Translations under genes and position numbers: made by a program
The notes under the pieces: generated by a model
Database searches by the model: none
What the model was told of the DNA's origin: nothing
Seen by the model: only the letters and a program-made list of their open reading frames with translations
Shown: positions 16,247-25,085 of the stretch, piece after piece
Layout: each line of letters opens with the position of its first letter
How positions within the stretch are numbered: the first letter of the stretch is position 1
Assembly (NCBI RefSeq): GCF_900143545.1
Contig: NZ_FREV01000002.1
Coordinates: 558,018 to 622,017 of the forward strand
Reading direction: 5' to 3'
Source of the DNA: Loktanella sp. Alg231-35
GTDB lineage: Bacteria > Pseudomonadota > Alphaproteobacteria > Rhodobacterales > Rhodobacteraceae
DNA length: 64,000 bases

Positions 16247-17371
16247 TCAAGCCTCGGCATATTTTGAAAGGATGTATGAAAGATGCTTTTCATACTCGCC
16301 GAATGCAACCTGCATCTCATTGATGTAGGCGTGGCGATTGTAGACGGCGGCGACGCCGCTGATCGTGCCAGAGATGTGATTTAGGATCCGTTCAGTAACA
16401 TGGATCGGTGTGCCAAGCTTGGCCATATTGCTGCTGAATGTGCGTCGCAAATCGTGCAGTGTATACGGCTCAATGTTTAGATCTTGATCAAAGAACGCCT
16501 TACATTTTGAGAACCCATTGAATGTGCGTTCATCGTTGAAACGAGACGGAAATAGCAAGTCTGCCCCACCAGATATCTTGCCCAGTAGATCAAGCGCGCG
16601 GGCTCCCACGGGGACAGTGTGAGACCGACGGTTCTTTGCGAACTCTGAAGGATACGCAATCTGCCCGTTTGTCACCCAGCTATGGCGTAGCCCGACAATT
16701 TCCCCTTTGCGCTGACCAGTCAGGATAAGCAATTGGACAATCGATCCATAGGGGTAACCAAAGCCCTCAGCCCGATGCCACACAGCTGCCAACTCAGCGT
16801 CATCCAGAACGCGCTCTCTTGTACGTGTTTTGAAAGTCATCGGAGGAGTTGGTGAGACATCCAGATAACCTCGCTTAACACACCAGTTCATCATTGTGCG
16901 AATTGCAACAAATGCATGCTTCTGTTCAGATGGCTTTTTGATGTCTTCAACAACCGATGCGATATCATGGCGCGTGATATCCCCAATGTCCTGTTTGAAG
17001 TTGAAGTGTTTGATTAGTAGCCTTTTGTATTCTTGCACTGTCTTCGCTTTGTTGCGGCTGGCGCTGTCCTCCAAGAACTTCGCGCGCGATGCCTCGAAGG
17101 AAACCTTGGGCAGACCAGAGCGCAAGGATTGTTGATCGAGAGTGATATCGACTTGGGCTTGCTTGGCAAGCATTCGGGCCTCAGCAAGCGACATATCCGG
17201 ATATCGGCCCAGAGACCGGCGACGACGGTTCTTTCCGTATAGAACGACAAACGTCTTTGTCCCGCCCTGAGAAACACGCACGCCAAAGCCAGGCAGGGCT
17301 TTGTCATAGTATGTCTTTTGACCAGTTTCTGGCGAAGGTAGACGTTTTATCTGTAGGTCCGTTAGGCTCAT
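16247..17371 (-). CDS. P4-type tyrosine integrase of the tRNA-Lys island
   Basis: 374 residues. The N-terminal arm-binding domain is evident (LPSPETGQKTYYDKALPGFG, SLGRYPDMSLAEAR). A core-binding domain runs from about 95 to 185. The catalytic domain has Arg221 (LTGQRKGEI), His306-x-x-Arg309 (LHDLRRTF), His332 (ILNHISG) and Tyr344 (VYNRHAY), so the enzyme looks intact. It is transcribed away from the tRNA-Lys 3' fragment 127 bases away, which is the expected crossover region. It probably integrates and, with the AlpA-like protein, excises the island to the left. Confidence 0.9.
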   Translation of the reverse strand: MSLTDLQIKRLPSPETGQKTYYDKALPGFGVRVSQGGTKTFVVLYGKNRRRRSLGRYPDMSLAEARMLAKQAQVDITLDQQSLRSGLPKVSFEASRAKFLEDSASRNKAKTVQEYKRLLIKHFNFKQDIGDITRHDIASVVEDIKKPSEQKHAFVAIRTMMNWCVKRGYLDVSPTPPMTFKTRTRERVLDDAELAAVWHRAEGFGYPYGSIVQLLILTGQRKGEIVGLRHSWVTNGQIAYPSEFAKNRRSHTVPVGARALDLLGKISGGADLLFPSRFNDERTFNGFSKCKAFFDQDLNIEPYTLHDLRRTFSSNMAKLGTPIHVTERILNHISGTISGVAAVYNRHAYINEMQVAFGEYEKHLSYILSKYAEA

Positions 17372-17497
17372 CTTAGGCTCTCAATTCACGGGAGTAGAGG
17401 TGACATTCAATGGATAACTATGTTCACAGAATAGCCATAAATCTCAACAAAAAAAGGATAAACGCGAATATATGAGAAGCTATGTGAAACTTCAAAA

Positions 17498-17547
17498 ACT
17501 GACTTTTAATCAGTAGGTCGATGGTTCGAACCCATCACGGCTCACCA
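17498..17547 (+). other. Attachment site: 3' fragment of a tRNA-Lys(TTT) gene
   Basis: The sequence has a full anticodon arm (ACTGA-CTTTTAA-TCAGT, anticodon TTT at 17505-17507), variable loop AGGTC, T arm GATGG-TTCGAAC-CCATC, the 3' acceptor strand ACGGCTC, then A and CCA. The D arm and 5' acceptor strand are absent; upstream bases do not fit. This is what integration into the 3' half of a tRNA gene leaves at the far end of an island. It faces rightwards, so the island lies to the left and the intact tRNA-Lys should be beyond position 1. Confidence 0.85.
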
Positions 17548-17872
17548 TTTTCTCTTCTAAAGTCATTGTGTTAATGCCTATGTACAGGGGTGGAAAACGG
17601 GTTCTTCGGTTCCGGAAGCAACTGAAAATGAATTCGTGACGGGATCTGTGTTGCAACATCGCACCTACATCGGCGTGCCTTCTCGAATATGCTATCAGAT
17701 CAAGACTTCACTCTCGGCATCATGGAAAATCCTGACCTACGCTCAATTCCTACTTCGTCGTCCGGAAAGTCTGGGCAGCAAAGGCCGCTCATCATACATT
17801 TCTTAGCAGCAATTGACCTTGCTACGTCATTGAATGACAACGACAGGCAATATTTGGCACTGTAGGGCAAAC
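17548..17872. other. 325-base gap without a recognised gene
   Basis: This stretch follows the tRNA-Lys fragment and precedes the epimerase start. All frames are short and none shows a convincing ribosome site or family motif. It should contain the promoter of the epimerase/dehydrogenase pair and the original sequence downstream of the tRNA. No clear terminator hairpin was seen. Confidence 0.5.
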
Positions 17873-18886
17873 ATGCGCACTGTATTCATTACCGGAACGG
17901 CAGGTTTTATCGGGTTTCATCTGACGCAAGTGTTGTTGGATGAAGGATTTCGCGTCGTCGGCTATGACGCCATGACGGACTATTACGATGTTCAACTCAA
18001 ACGTCGCAGGCATCAGATACTGCTGCAAAACCCCCATTTCAGTTGCACCGAAGGCTATCTGGAAGACATGGCGACGCTGCGACGCACCGTCGATGCGGCC
18101 AAGCCTGATGTGATTGTCCATCTCGCAGGGCAGGCCGGCGTGCGTTATTCGCTCGAGAATCCGCGGTCCTATATTGAGGCGAATGTCATAGGCACATTCA
18201 ATGTCACTGAATGCGCCCGCACCCATGAGGTGGACCATTTGCTTATGGCCTCGACGTCATCTGTCTATGGCGCCAACACGCAAATGCCCTTTGAGGAAAC
18301 CCAGAAAGCTGACCTGCCGCTGACACTTTATGCAGCGACCAAGCGCGCGAATGAACATATGGGCCATTGCTATGCCCATCTGTGGAACATCCCCACAACC
18401 ATGTTCCGCTTCTTTACGGTTTACGGGCCGTGGGGACGGCCTGACCTTGCGCTGTTCAAATTCGTAAAGGCGGGCCTGAATGGCGAGGCCATTGATGTCT
18501 ACAATCACGGCAACATGGCCCGCGATTTCACCTATGTGACGGACCTTGTGCGCGGTATCCGCCTGCTGATCGATACACCGCCCAACGCCCCTGCGGATCC
18601 TACAGATATTGCCCCTGGTGACAGTCTTAGCCCCGTTGCCCCCTTCCGTGTTGTCAACATCGGCAATGGTACCAAGGTGCCCCTGATGGATTTCATCACC
18701 GAAATCGAAGATGCGCTGGGCAGCGAGATCAAGAAGAACTTCATGGAGATGCAGATGGGCGACGTGCATGAGACATGGGCGGAGAACGGCCTGTTGCAAC
18801 AATTGACCGGCTACGCCCCGCAAACAGATATCCGTACGGGTGTACGCGCCTTCGTGGCGTGGTATCGAGACTATTATCGCGTCTAG
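17873..18886 (+). CDS. UDP-glucuronate 4-epimerase
   Basis: 337 residues of the extended short-chain dehydrogenase fold. The NAD-binding TGTAGFIG is near the start, the active-site Ser region is STSSVYG, and the catalytic pair is in YAATKRANE. The TMFRFFTVYGPWGRPDLALF segment is typical of UDP-glucuronate (rather than UDP-glucose) epimerases. It interconverts UDP-glucuronate and UDP-galacturonate in the cytoplasm. ATG 17873 is preferred over the frame's earlier start at 17834 because the fold begins immediately after it. It is followed 64 bases later by UDP-glucose dehydrogenase, which makes its substrate. Confidence 0.9.
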   Translation: MRTVFITGTAGFIGFHLTQVLLDEGFRVVGYDAMTDYYDVQLKRRRHQILLQNPHFSCTEGYLEDMATLRRTVDAAKPDVIVHLAGQAGVRYSLENPRSYIEANVIGTFNVTECARTHEVDHLLMASTSSVYGANTQMPFEETQKADLPLTLYAATKRANEHMGHCYAHLWNIPTTMFRFFTVYGPWGRPDLALFKFVKAGLNGEAIDVYNHGNMARDFTYVTDLVRGIRLLIDTPPNAPADPTDIAPGDSLSPVAPFRVVNIGNGTKVPLMDFITEIEDALGSEIKKNFMEMQMGDVHETWAENGLLQQLTGYAPQTDIRTGVRAFVAWYRDYYRV

Positions 18887-18950
18887 AAGTTCATAATCTG
18901 TCAACCTTGTTGGCATAGCGACAACCAAAACCAATCGAAGAGAGATCCTG

Positions 18951-20279
18951 ATGAAAATTGCAATGATCGGCACCGGCTATGTTGGTTTGGTTTCAGGCGT
19001 GTGTCTTTCGGATTTCGGGCATGAGGTCGTCTGCGTTGACAAGAATACTGACAAACTCGCCCTGCTGCGCGATGGCCAGACCCCGATTTTTGAACCAGGC
19101 CTTGATACGCTGATGGAACGGAACATGGCGGCCGGGCGGCTGTCGTTCACCGATAATCTGGCTGAGGCGACAAATGAGGCTGATGCCGTCTTTATCGCTG
19201 TTGGCACGCCCAGCAGACGCGGTGACGGCCATGCTGACCTGAGTTTTGTATTTGGTGCGGTCAAAGAAGTGGCGCAAACACTGAAAAAGCCCACTGTTAT
19301 TGTCACCAAGTCGACCGTACCCGTCGGCACGAACCAGCAAGTGGCAGAGCTTTTGGCCGAAAGCCGCCCTGATCTGGCGTGTGACGTTGTGTCAAACCCG
19401 GAGTTTCTGCGCGAAGGTGCTGCCATTGATGACTTCATGCACCCCGATCGCATTGTCGTCGGTGTGCAATCGGACCGAGCGGCAGAGGTCATGGCCGAGA
19501 TCTACCGTCCACTTTCCTTGCGCGACTACCCTCTGCTGACCACCGATCTGGAAACAGCCGAGATGATCAAATACGCCGCCAATGCTTTCCTCGCTACCAA
19601 AGTGACTTTCATAAATGAGATCGCGATGCTCTGCGAGCGCACTGGAGCGGACGTCAAGGATGTGGCCAATGGCATGGGTTTTGACAGCCGGATCGGACCA
19701 AAGTTCCTGCAGGCGGGTCCTGGCTATGGCGGGTCATGTTTCCCCAAAGACACCAAGGCGCTGGCCCGGATCGGTCAGGATCACTCACGCCCTCTGCAAA
19801 TCGTCGAGACCGTGATCAAGGTTAATGAAGAGGTCAAACGCATGATGATCGACAAGATCGTCGATCTGTGCGGAGAGCGTCTGCAAGGCAAGACGATTGC
19901 TGTGCTTGGGGTGACGTTCAAACCCGACACCGACGACATGCGCGACGCGCCCGCGCTGACGATTGTACCTGCACTGGTCGGATTGGGCGCCGACGTCCGG
20001 GTGGTTGATCCGCAGGGCTACCGAGAGGGGCAAACGCTTTTGCCCAATGTGAGCTGGGTCGATGATGCCTACACGGCTGCTGACGGCGCGCATGCGGTTG
20101 TCTTGCTAACAGAATGGAATGAATTCCGAGGCCTCGACCTGCGCGAGATGGCCGGACGGATGGCGTCACCGCGCATGGCAGACCTGCGCAACATCTATTC
20201 CTGCGATTACGCCCTTGATGCGGGATTCGAGGCCTATACAGCCATAGGCCGCAAAACCGCCCTGCCTGATCTGGACTGA
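18951..20279 (+). CDS. ugd: UDP-glucose 6-dehydrogenase
   Basis: 442 residues. The N-terminal NAD-binding motif is MIGTGYVGLVSG. The catalytic Cys263 sits in GYGGSCFPKDT, the hallmark of the family, and NPEFLREGAA and IKYAANAFLATKV are also conserved. It oxidises UDP-glucose to UDP-glucuronate with two NAD+. AGAGAG precedes ATG 18951. With the epimerase it supplies uronic-acid donors for capsule, exopolysaccharide or LPS. A degenerate tRNA-Arg fragment begins 15 bases after its stop, marking the edge of the next island. Confidence 0.95.
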   Translation: MKIAMIGTGYVGLVSGVCLSDFGHEVVCVDKNTDKLALLRDGQTPIFEPGLDTLMERNMAAGRLSFTDNLAEATNEADAVFIAVGTPSRRGDGHADLSFVFGAVKEVAQTLKKPTVIVTKSTVPVGTNQQVAELLAESRPDLACDVVSNPEFLREGAAIDDFMHPDRIVVGVQSDRAAEVMAEIYRPLSLRDYPLLTTDLETAEMIKYAANAFLATKVTFINEIAMLCERTGADVKDVANGMGFDSRIGPKFLQAGPGYGGSCFPKDTKALARIGQDHSRPLQIVETVIKVNEEVKRMMIDKIVDLCGERLQGKTIAVLGVTFKPDTDDMRDAPALTIVPALVGLGADVRVVDPQGYREGQTLLPNVSWVDDAYTAADGAHAVVLLTEWNEFRGLDLREMAGRMASPRMADLRNIYSCDYALDAGFEAYTAIGRKTALPDLD

Positions 20280-20293
20280 CATACATGTGATGA

Positions 20294-20339
20294 TGACCCC
20301 GGCAGGATACGAACCTTCAACCTGCCCCTTGGGAGGGGG
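20294..20339 (-). other. Attachment site: diverged 3' half of tRNA-Arg(CCT)
   Basis: These 46 bases match the 3' part of the intact tRNA-Arg gene at 27928-27973 in the same orientation, with three differences. One lies in the T loop, one in the T stem and one in the anticodon region. The 5' half is missing. It is the left end of the island inserted in tRNA-Arg, and the substitutions suggest the insertion is old. Confidence 0.85.
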
Positions 20340-20477
20340 ATACGGCCGCTTGATGCAAGCGTACTACCGACCAGATACCTTCAACGGTCATCACATACGT
20401 GTTTTGCATATTCGCCGCATGGTGGAGGTTGAAGAGTTCCAAGGATTTCTCAAATCCCTTGCGAAGCTATACGATCA

Positions 20478-20789
20478 TCAGAGTATCTGCGACGCACATA
20501 TTGGTGACACTTGATTGGTTGCCACCGTCGATGCCGCATCGAGACGAAGATGCATCGTTTGAAATGACTTGGTCAGCGCCTCTTGGCGCGCGAATTTGAT
20601 CGGCAGGTTGCTGACATCCAGATCCGCGCTGCTACTCTCTACGGCTTCACCGCACTGGCATTCTGAAAACGGTGACCGCAGCATAGATCCGTCAGGGGTA
20701 AGGGAAAAATCAACCTGAAACCCGATTTGTGCAACAATGCGTCCAGAACCTACAACAACCACTGAAGTTTTGAACCGGTTTCTCTGCAC
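20478..20789 (-). CDS. Possible small hypothetical protein
   Basis: A 103-residue frame from GTG 20789, 15 bases downstream of the methyltransferase stop, on the same strand. It contains SVVVVGSGRIVAQIGFQVDF and a C-terminal helix-rich part (QEALTKSFQTMHLRLDAAS). An AGGAG lies very close to the GTG, nearer than ideal. Composition is plausible for a protein but no family is recognised, and it could be a remnant beside the island edge. Between 20340 and 20477 I see nothing else. Confidence 0.35.
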   Translation of the reverse strand: MQRNRFKTSVVVVGSGRIVAQIGFQVDFSLTPDGSMLRSPFSECQCGEAVESSSADLDVSNLPIKFARQEALTKSFQTMHLRLDAASTVATNQVSPICASQIL

Positions 20790-20804
20790 ACTCCTGAAGG
20801 TTTG

Positions 20805-21566
20805 CTACGTGCCAGCAGTCTTGCCCCGCGCGCGCGCCGCAACGATGCTGGCGCGGATCTGAGCGATACGGGTTACAGTGCTGCGCGGCAGATGCGACAC
20901 GACGCTTCGGCGCAGCCGCCAGATCGCGTCACCACCATCTTGCAGAGTCTCGTTATCCGCGAGGGCATGTTTTTTCACAATGTCTGGCAGACCGTTTTGG
21001 CCCGCTTCGTTGATGTAAAGCACAGTGTTATAGCGATACCATGGTTCGATCTCGCGATTTTTCGATATATTCGGGCGGATGCAATCATACGCAGTATAAC
21101 CACGCGACTTGAACAAACCCTGCCAGAACGACAGAGGCTGTTCATTGACATGGAACTCGCCGCCTTGCCCAATGACAGCAGCGGAAAATAGCACCCGGTC
21201 TGAAGCGTTCGTAAGACTATTTACCAGTGTTTCTGATGCGGATGTTGGCAAATGTTCACCAACCTCTAGGCTCTGCGCCAATTCGAAACGGCGGCCTGTG
21301 TCCACAGGCGCTGTCAGATCTTTGGCAACAAAGCTATCGCGTGGCACGGCGAGCTGATCACGGTTCACATAGTCACCATCGACGGCCAGCACATCCGCAA
21401 CGCCAGTTTTGCACCATTCATCAAGCCAAACGCCACGACCCGAACCCAAATCTAACACAGACGTTGGCTGGAGCCACGGCCCAAGCAATCCCAACATGTG
21501 TTGGGCAGAACGGCGAGCGCCCTGATCAATGTAATCAAAAAAAGTGTCCGAATAGGTATGTGCCAT
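20805..21566 (-). CDS. Class I SAM-dependent methyltransferase
   Basis: 253 residues. The SAM-binding motif is VLDLGSGRGVWL near residues 37-48, followed by the acidic VLAVDGDYV. Motif IV-like text is ELAQSLEVGEHLP. The fold matches small-molecule or glycan methyltransferases of the Methyltransf_23 type. It is the last gene of a minus-strand operon behind GtrA and GtrB, with a 13-base gap, so the likely substrate is a sugar in the modified surface polysaccharide or lipid-linked donor. Confidence 0.8.
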   Translation of the reverse strand: MAHTYSDTFFDYIDQGARRSAQHMLGLLGPWLQPTSVLDLGSGRGVWLDEWCKTGVADVLAVDGDYVNRDQLAVPRDSFVAKDLTAPVDTGRRFELAQSLEVGEHLPTSASETLVNSLTNASDRVLFSAAVIGQGGEFHVNEQPLSFWQGLFKSRGYTAYDCIRPNISKNREIEPWYRYNTVLYINEAGQNGLPDIVKKHALADNETLQDGGDAIWRLRRSVVSHLPRSTVTRIAQIRASIVAARARGKTAGT

Positions 21567-21579
21567 GGAAATAAATCCT

Positions 21580-21963
21580 TCAGCTAACTGATTTTGTGAA
21601 GACCCAAAGGGACATAAGAATATAATTCTGAACAGGAAGGATCAGTGTCACTGCAACGGCGGCGATCCAGTTATCTAGGGCAAACATCGGAGCGATATAG
21701 CCTGTTATAAGCGCAGATGTGATAAAGCCGAGGCCCGTCATCACCCCAAATCGGAGTATCTGTGTGGGGTTGGCCAGTTGTTTACCAAACGTAAAACGTG
21801 CTTGCCCGGCATATTGCACTACGACCGCAATCACGAAAGCCAAGGCGTTCGCACGCCCCTGTGGCATCCCTAACTGCAGGAACGTCAAATAAAGCAGCAC
21901 ATAAAGGATGGCGATCGATACGCCAACCAATGCAAAGCGCGAAGTACGTTTGGTGCGGGTCAC
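21580..21963 (-). CDS. GtrA-family flippase-like membrane protein
   Basis: 127 residues with four predicted membrane helices and the family features RFALVGVSIAILYVLL and QYAGQARFTFGK. GtrA proteins are thought to move lipid-linked glucose across the inner membrane for O-antigen or cell-wall modification. It begins three bases after the GtrB-like gene ends and is followed closely by a methyltransferase gene, forming one operon. Confidence 0.8.
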   Translation of the reverse strand: MTRTKRTSRFALVGVSIAILYVLLYLTFLQLGMPQGRANALAFVIAVVVQYAGQARFTFGKQLANPTQILRFGVMTGLGFITSALITGYIAPMFALDNWIAAVAVTLILPVQNYILMSLWVFTKSVS

Positions 21964-21966
21964 GGC

Positions 21967-22929
21967 CTACACCATCTCTTGCAGCGGCAAAACTTCGGCG
22001 CGGCACGTGTCTTCTGACACAAAATAGAGCGGGCGATTTTTCGCCTCAATGTAGAGCCGCCCGATGTATTCGCCTAAGATACCAAGAGTCATGAGTTGCA
22101 CACCAGCAAACAGGCTGACGACCAATACGATCGAGGCCCAACCAGGGGCTGTCTGATAGACAATCAGCGAATGCAGCACATAAATCATCATCAGCCCGGA
22201 GAAACCTAAGCTGGCAAAGGACATGCGCGTCGCGAATTTCAGCGGCTTCGTGGAAAAAGCAGTCATTGCATCGATTGCAAATCGCACCATTTTGCGCAGC
22301 GGATATTTCGTCTCACCGGACTCTCGTGGCGCGCGGACATATTCGATCCCGATCTGTCGAAATCCCACCCATGCAAACATGCCCCTCACGAAACGGGCCC
22401 GTTCTGGCATCGACAAAACAGCGGTTAACGCTTTTCGGCTAACCAACCGAAAGTCGCCAGTGTCACGAGGTATATCGACGTCAGACATCGTGTTGAGGAC
22501 ACGGTAAAATGCCCACGCAGTCACACGCTTAAATACCGTCTCGCCCTCACGCTTGCGGCGCGTGCCATAAACTACATCATAACCACGATCCATCATGACC
22601 ATCATGTCGCCCAGCAACTCAGGCGGGTCTTGCAAATCTGCGTCGAGCATGAAGATGCGTTCACCCTTTGCCGCCTCTAGTCCGGCCGTCAGCGCCACCT
22701 GATGACCGCGGTTCGCAGACAAACGCAAACCGCGCAGTTGCGCGCAAAATTCCCGTGCAGTCTGGATCGCGGACCATGTTTCGTCCGTTGATCCATCATC
22801 AACCAGCAAAATTTCGGCCTGATCGCCGTAAGGTTTGACGGAACTTGCCAGTCGCTCAACTAGATGCGGTATCGACTCTGCTTCGTTCATACAGGGCACA
22901 ACTACTGAAATTTGCATAGAGACCGCCAT
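21967..22929 (-). CDS. GtrB-like polyprenyl-phosphate glycosyltransferase
   Basis: 320 residues. The GT2 domain opens with ISVVVPCMNEAESI and shows VDDGSTDETW, the metal-binding FMLDADLQDPPE, and DTGDFRLVSRKAL. Two C-terminal membrane helices follow (near 232-255 and 265-290). This is the layout of bactoprenol glucosyltransferase GtrB and dolichyl-phosphate mannosyltransferase. It would load a sugar onto undecaprenyl phosphate on the cytoplasmic face. The gene lies between the large membrane protein and GtrA. Confidence 0.85.
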   Translation of the reverse strand: MAVSMQISVVVPCMNEAESIPHLVERLASSVKPYGDQAEILLVDDGSTDETWSAIQTAREFCAQLRGLRLSANRGHQVALTAGLEAAKGERIFMLDADLQDPPELLGDMMVMMDRGYDVVYGTRRKREGETVFKRVTAWAFYRVLNTMSDVDIPRDTGDFRLVSRKALTAVLSMPERARFVRGMFAWVGFRQIGIEYVRAPRESGETKYPLRKMVRFAIDAMTAFSTKPLKFATRMSFASLGFSGLMMIYVLHSLIVYQTAPGWASIVLVVSLFAGVQLMTLGILGEYIGRLYIEAKNRPLYFVSEDTCRAEVLPLQEMV

Positions 22930-22985
22930 TCTTCATTTAAGGGATAAAATTAGCGATAGGTTCTGTTTGGCTATGGCTCAAGACA

Positions 22986-24560
22986 TTAGCTTCCGATTTC
23001 ATACATCTCATATCGACCCTGCCGACCTAAAAGTAGAAGGTCGCTTGACGCAACCATTTCTTCGTCGAGGTTACCGAGGGCGAGAACGTGGGTAAAGTCA
23101 TTCTCCCAGTTATCCCAAAACCCGCTCACCGCACCTAAGGTCTCATTGGATTCATCAAAGACCATAAAGGCAGGAAGGCTTTTTCCTTGAGCAGCAGCAA
23201 TGTGGTGCCACGCCTCTTCAATTTGAAGAGCATGCGCGCCGCGAAAAAGTGTCGGGACAAATGCATTGGCCTGCGGGACGGCATAGGCTTGTAAGTGCCA
23301 GTCAATTCGGTCCGAGCTCATTCGAACAGGGAATAGACGAGCCCCCTCTGGTACGTCCGCAAGCACCAAGGACAGATCTTGCATATCGGCACTATGCCGC
23401 GCGGCTAATTGCTCTACTGAGACAGAACGGCCCACTGCTATGACTGCAAATACGAGAAACACCCATAGGGCTTGTCGCCGATCAACCCCGTGCCACGACG
23501 TCCCTGCAATCGCAACGGCGGCCATCACAAAGGGGAATCGAATTTGCACGTATGCGACGCCGTCCAGCACGGACGGGACCGCAACAGACAGTACGGCAAG
23601 TGCAAGGATCGGTCCCAATGCCCGCGGAGCCAAGACGAGCCGCAGCCCAGATTTTTTTCGTAGTGTAAGAAATGCAAATACGAGCACAATGAGCGACATC
23701 GTGCCAAATAATTCCAAGACGGCTGAGCCGTCGTTGGAAACCACATCGAATGGCGACCTCAGTATGTCGATACGAGCCCGAAGCGAGCCATACCGCGTGA
23801 TATCCCCGTAGTCGTTCGGTGCTGCCGTGAAGGTTCTCCAAACAATGAGACCAATCGGAAACAGAAACGGGAGTGCTGAGATACAATGCTGCAACAGTTG
23901 TTGGCGCCATCGGCGGCCCGCTTCAAACAAGCGATGAACTTCACGGCCGAATGCACTTACAAGAAGAACGATAAATCCAAGGATATGCAGTTCAAAGATC
24001 ACAATAACGACGGGAATAAACAGGATCGCGCGCAGCCAAGGTCGCGTCCCCTCATAGTGAATCCAAGCCGCGAGTGCATAAAGTGCAAGGGGCACGGTAA
24101 TGACGAAGTTCTGGAAACCCCAAAAGAAAGGGCCATTAAAAACAAGAAGAAGCGTCGCGAGAGGCCAAATTAACCAACGTCCGTGGAGGACTCTGGCGAG
24201 CACGACCGCCGAAAGCAAAAGGTTCGCAGCGTAGAGTGCCATAAGCAATTTCGAAAACGTGTAAACATCCGTAATGTGCTGCCCCACCGCCAACCATAGC
24301 AAATCCCCCGCCGAATTACCTTTCATTGCAAAGGTATAGCCATAGTAGGCGTCCAATGCGGTGCCGGGATTTGCAGCTATGTATTGACGCGCAATATGGT
24401 TCGGCAAGTCAACGAGCGGCAAATACGGATGCAAAAGAATTGGCAGAACTGCGATCAGAACTGCAAATACCATGGCTACGCCGAGGCACCATGGTTTTAG
24501 GAGGCGGGTTTGATCGTCAGCGATTATCATTACAATGAGACATCGCGTTTGCCGTCGCAT
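22986..24560 (-). CDS. Large polytopic membrane protein, likely GtrC-type transferase
   Basis: 524 residues with about ten hydrophobic helices. The first periplasmic loop has LVDLPNHIARQYIAANPG, resembling the DxPxH loops of GT-C glycosyltransferases and of GtrC-like serotype proteins. A soluble C-terminal part ends the protein. Start may be ATG 24560 or ATG 24530; neither has a good ribosome site. As first gene of the gtr-like operon it is the best candidate for the periplasmic transferase that puts the sugar onto the final glycan. Assignment by position and topology; no specific family proven. Confidence 0.65.
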   Translation of the reverse strand: MRRQTRCLIVMIIADDQTRLLKPWCLGVAMVFAVLIAVLPILLHPYLPLVDLPNHIARQYIAANPGTALDAYYGYTFAMKGNSAGDLLWLAVGQHITDVYTFSKLLMALYAANLLLSAVVLARVLHGRWLIWPLATLLLVFNGPFFWGFQNFVITVPLALYALAAWIHYEGTRPWLRAILFIPVVIVIFELHILGFIVLLVSAFGREVHRLFEAGRRWRQQLLQHCISALPFLFPIGLIVWRTFTAAPNDYGDITRYGSLRARIDILRSPFDVVSNDGSAVLELFGTMSLIVLVFAFLTLRKKSGLRLVLAPRALGPILALAVLSVAVPSVLDGVAYVQIRFPFVMAAVAIAGTSWHGVDRRQALWVFLVFAVIAVGRSVSVEQLAARHSADMQDLSLVLADVPEGARLFPVRMSSDRIDWHLQAYAVPQANAFVPTLFRGAHALQIEEAWHHIAAAQGKSLPAFMVFDESNETLGAVSGFWDNWENDFTHVLALGNLDEEMVASSDLLLLGRQGRYEMYEIGS

Positions 24561-25085
24561 ACCTGACTGATCTGACGTCGCCGATACTGCTTCGCTTCAC
24601 GCTGAAAGCGCCCGAGGGGAACACCTAACACGTAAAGCAGACCCTAGTCGTTCGGACTACATGTTCATAACCTACGGTTAGAGCGCGGTGCGTAGAGTGC
24701 AGAAATAGTGCTGACATTACGACTTCTACCGGACAGGCCCCCCTTGGGGCCAACGCCAAAGAAGCTCAAACAATGCATGTTGGAAGCGGCTTCAACATTT
24801 TCCAGGCCCTTGACCCGATCCAAGATTGGACCGTGTTTCAAAAGCCCTACCAACTACAAATAATCGTGTCAAACCGGATATAGATGCACGTTCAGCGAGA
24901 TTCTGGAAAGTCCGCACAGCCGACCTATGTTCAGGACCCACTGATTGGCTTACGATGAGCAACAAACACTCTCTTGGCAAATACCGCAATTTGGACCTAT
25001 GGGCGCTGTCGTCAGACAGCTACTTGATCAGCCCTGCGCGACCCTATCGGCCGGCCAGTGCGTAGTTTTGACTCTATCATTGTTC
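24561..25085. other. 525-base gap without a recognised gene
   Basis: No frame in this stretch shows a family motif, and the longest are under 70 codons. A GGCCCCCCTT/GGGGCC-type hairpin is near 24738. The region should hold the promoter of the gtr-like operon. Its patchwork look suggests decayed mobile DNA. Confidence 0.4.

Noticed and set aside
24561-25085. Possible small genes in the gap between the gtr-like operon and the nucleotidyltransferase
   Set aside because: Frames are short, overlap one another, lack ribosome sites and show no known motif.
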